Assembly: GCA_035578905.1 (NCBI GenBank)
Contig: JAQJVL010000153.1
Location: 1,077,501-1,141,500, forward strand
Direction: 5' to 3'
Length of the DNA: 64,000 nt
Source: Stictocephala bisonia
Taxonomy: Eukaryota > Arthropoda > Insecta > Hemiptera > Membracidae
Shown here: positions 63,062 through 64,000 of the stretch, one piece after another
Numbering within the stretch: the stretch's first letter is position 1
Layout: each line of letters opens with the position of its first letter
Position numbers and translations under genes: made by a program
Notes under the pieces: generated by a model
Databases searched by the model: none
The model's input: only the letters and a program-made list of their open reading frames with translations
What the model was told of the DNA's origin: nothing

Positions 63062-64000
63062 TTAAATTACAGTACTAACAAAATTGTTTAATGTATTTTA
63101 AGCAATGAAATAAATTTCCTTTCTATCATACATTCAAGTCAAGAATATAACATTTAAATGCATTAAAAAGAATATAGATACAATCACTAATAGTCTTAAA
63201 TATAAATTAGAAATAATACAAAATAGTATTGATGTTAAAATCAAGTTAAAAATGAAAAGCACTATTATAGTTTTAGAAAATAAGTAAGTCGCCAGAATTG
63301 TAGAAAATACTGTAAAATTCACTAGGAAAGATTAGATGTTATAATTAGAATATGAAGGATCGTTGAGACTATAAGTATGGTTACCTCCTTACCTTATCAC
63401 AAAAAGATCGTGTGAAATGTTTTACTGGGATTACTGCTCCTGAAATCGATTTAAAAAAATTATTTTCATTTTCCACGTGAATAACTTGTTGTACAGTTTC
63501 AGCTTTTGATATTTTTAGAGGAATAAACAGCAAGACAAGACGGTTAGTGAGTTTGGAATAATTTAGATTAGTTAGTTTTGCATATAAAAAATAATGAATG
63601 GAACTGTGACTTCTCAAAGGAGGCAGTTTCCTGACCAAGCGGTAACATAATATATCTGACTTTGTGCAAGGAAGTGTGTCCACATCACCAACATGTATAT
63701 TCATATTGATTACGCAATTATACATTTCTAAGACAAGCTGGAATGTATTGTTGAATAGATTATTAAAAAATATATATGTCAACTGCAGCATTCATTGTTA
63801 ATAGGTGTTGACTTAAAATACAATATTATTTTGTTGATTGATGGTACATGTTTCTAACAAACACTGAGATAAAATTTTATTATTAAATAGTTTCACATCT
63901 CTCAATTATTGGTTCCTTTAATATTTAAGAACTAAATAATTATCTGTTTTGACTGTATTTAATTGTTTCCCCAACTGCAGTAATTTCGTGCATTTTTATT
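63062..64000. other. Right end of window, no firm gene
   Basis: AT-rich; apart from the 63381-63791 frame nothing is recognised. Confidence 0.35.
63381..63791 (-). CDS. Hypothetical 136-codon ORF, possible exon
   Basis: A long frame for this AT content. It reads for example VGDVDTLPCTKSDILCYRLV and VIHVENENNFFKSISGAVIP, then VKHFTRSFCDK followed by GTAAGG, a good donor. An AG acceptor-like GATTTCAG lies inside (about 63450), which would give a 47-nt exon ending at that donor. No family is recognised, and no start context or neighbouring exon was found. It could be a real exon of an unseen gene or chance. Confidence 0.25.
   Translation of the reverse strand: MLQLTYIFFNNLFNNTFQLVLEMYNCVINMNIHVGDVDTLPCTKSDILCYRLVRKLPPLRSHSSIHYFLYAKLTNLNYSKLTNRLVLLFIPLKISKAETVQQVIHVENENNFFKSISGAVIPVKHFTRSFCDKVRR

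Noticed and set aside
63403..63449. A 47-nt micro-exon between GATTTCAG and GTAAGG
   Set aside because: Splice-like borders alone are weak evidence; kept only as a note under the ORF at 63381-63791.

Overview
Arthropod, almost certainly insect, nuclear DNA (order not provable from sequence; a hemipteran-like TE mix is only a guess). It is AT-rich, has spliced exons with GT-AG borders, and is crowded with insect-type transposable elements. The one host gene recognised is a drebrin-like / actin-binding protein 1 (Abp1, DBNL) gene on the minus strand. Its start codon is at 47681, and eight coding exons can be joined without a frame break: 47681-47599, 35968-35913, 30003-29891, 18407-18201, 12378-12214, 8899-8699, 4016-3896 and 1547-1408. 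They sum to 1086 nt, or 362 codons, and give the ADF-H (cofilin-like) domain, the charged helical region and the start of the linker. The C-terminal SH3 exon(s) lie beyond the left edge.

The introns are largely made of transposons. From the left: a Ty1/copia element (Gag, primer-binding site, 5' LTR) leaving the window at base 1; a 1.7 kb terminal-inverted-repeat element beside exon 7; an inverted minisatellite; a Tc1/mariner element with DD41D spacing and intact ends but one frameshift; an RTE-type reverse transcriptase relic; Helitron-like repeats, one split by a TTAA-flanked element; a SINE; a decayed pogo/Tigger element carrying a LINE tail; a fold-back mariner derivative; a piggyBac split by a Helitron; a TTAA-flanked MITE; a Tigger-like MITE split by a 4 kb RTE LINE; a CR1-type LINE whose ORF1 has an SGNH-esterase domain; a LINE of the R2/NeSL type with a restriction-like endonuclease, itself split by two insertions; a Helitron-helicase relic; and another MITE in intron 1.

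Right of the gene (47.7-64 kb) no host gene is recognised. This part holds two head-to-tail Helitrons, SINEs in both orientations, LINE and hAT transposase relics, a 2.5 kb satellite array with higher-order structure, an older degenerate minisatellite, two more Helitrons and one unexplained 136-codon ORF near the right end. No CRISPR array, operon, rRNA or tRNA gene was seen. The main interest is the nesting order of the elements, the fold-back mariner, the 191-bp array inside the RTE element, and the Abp1 gene model.
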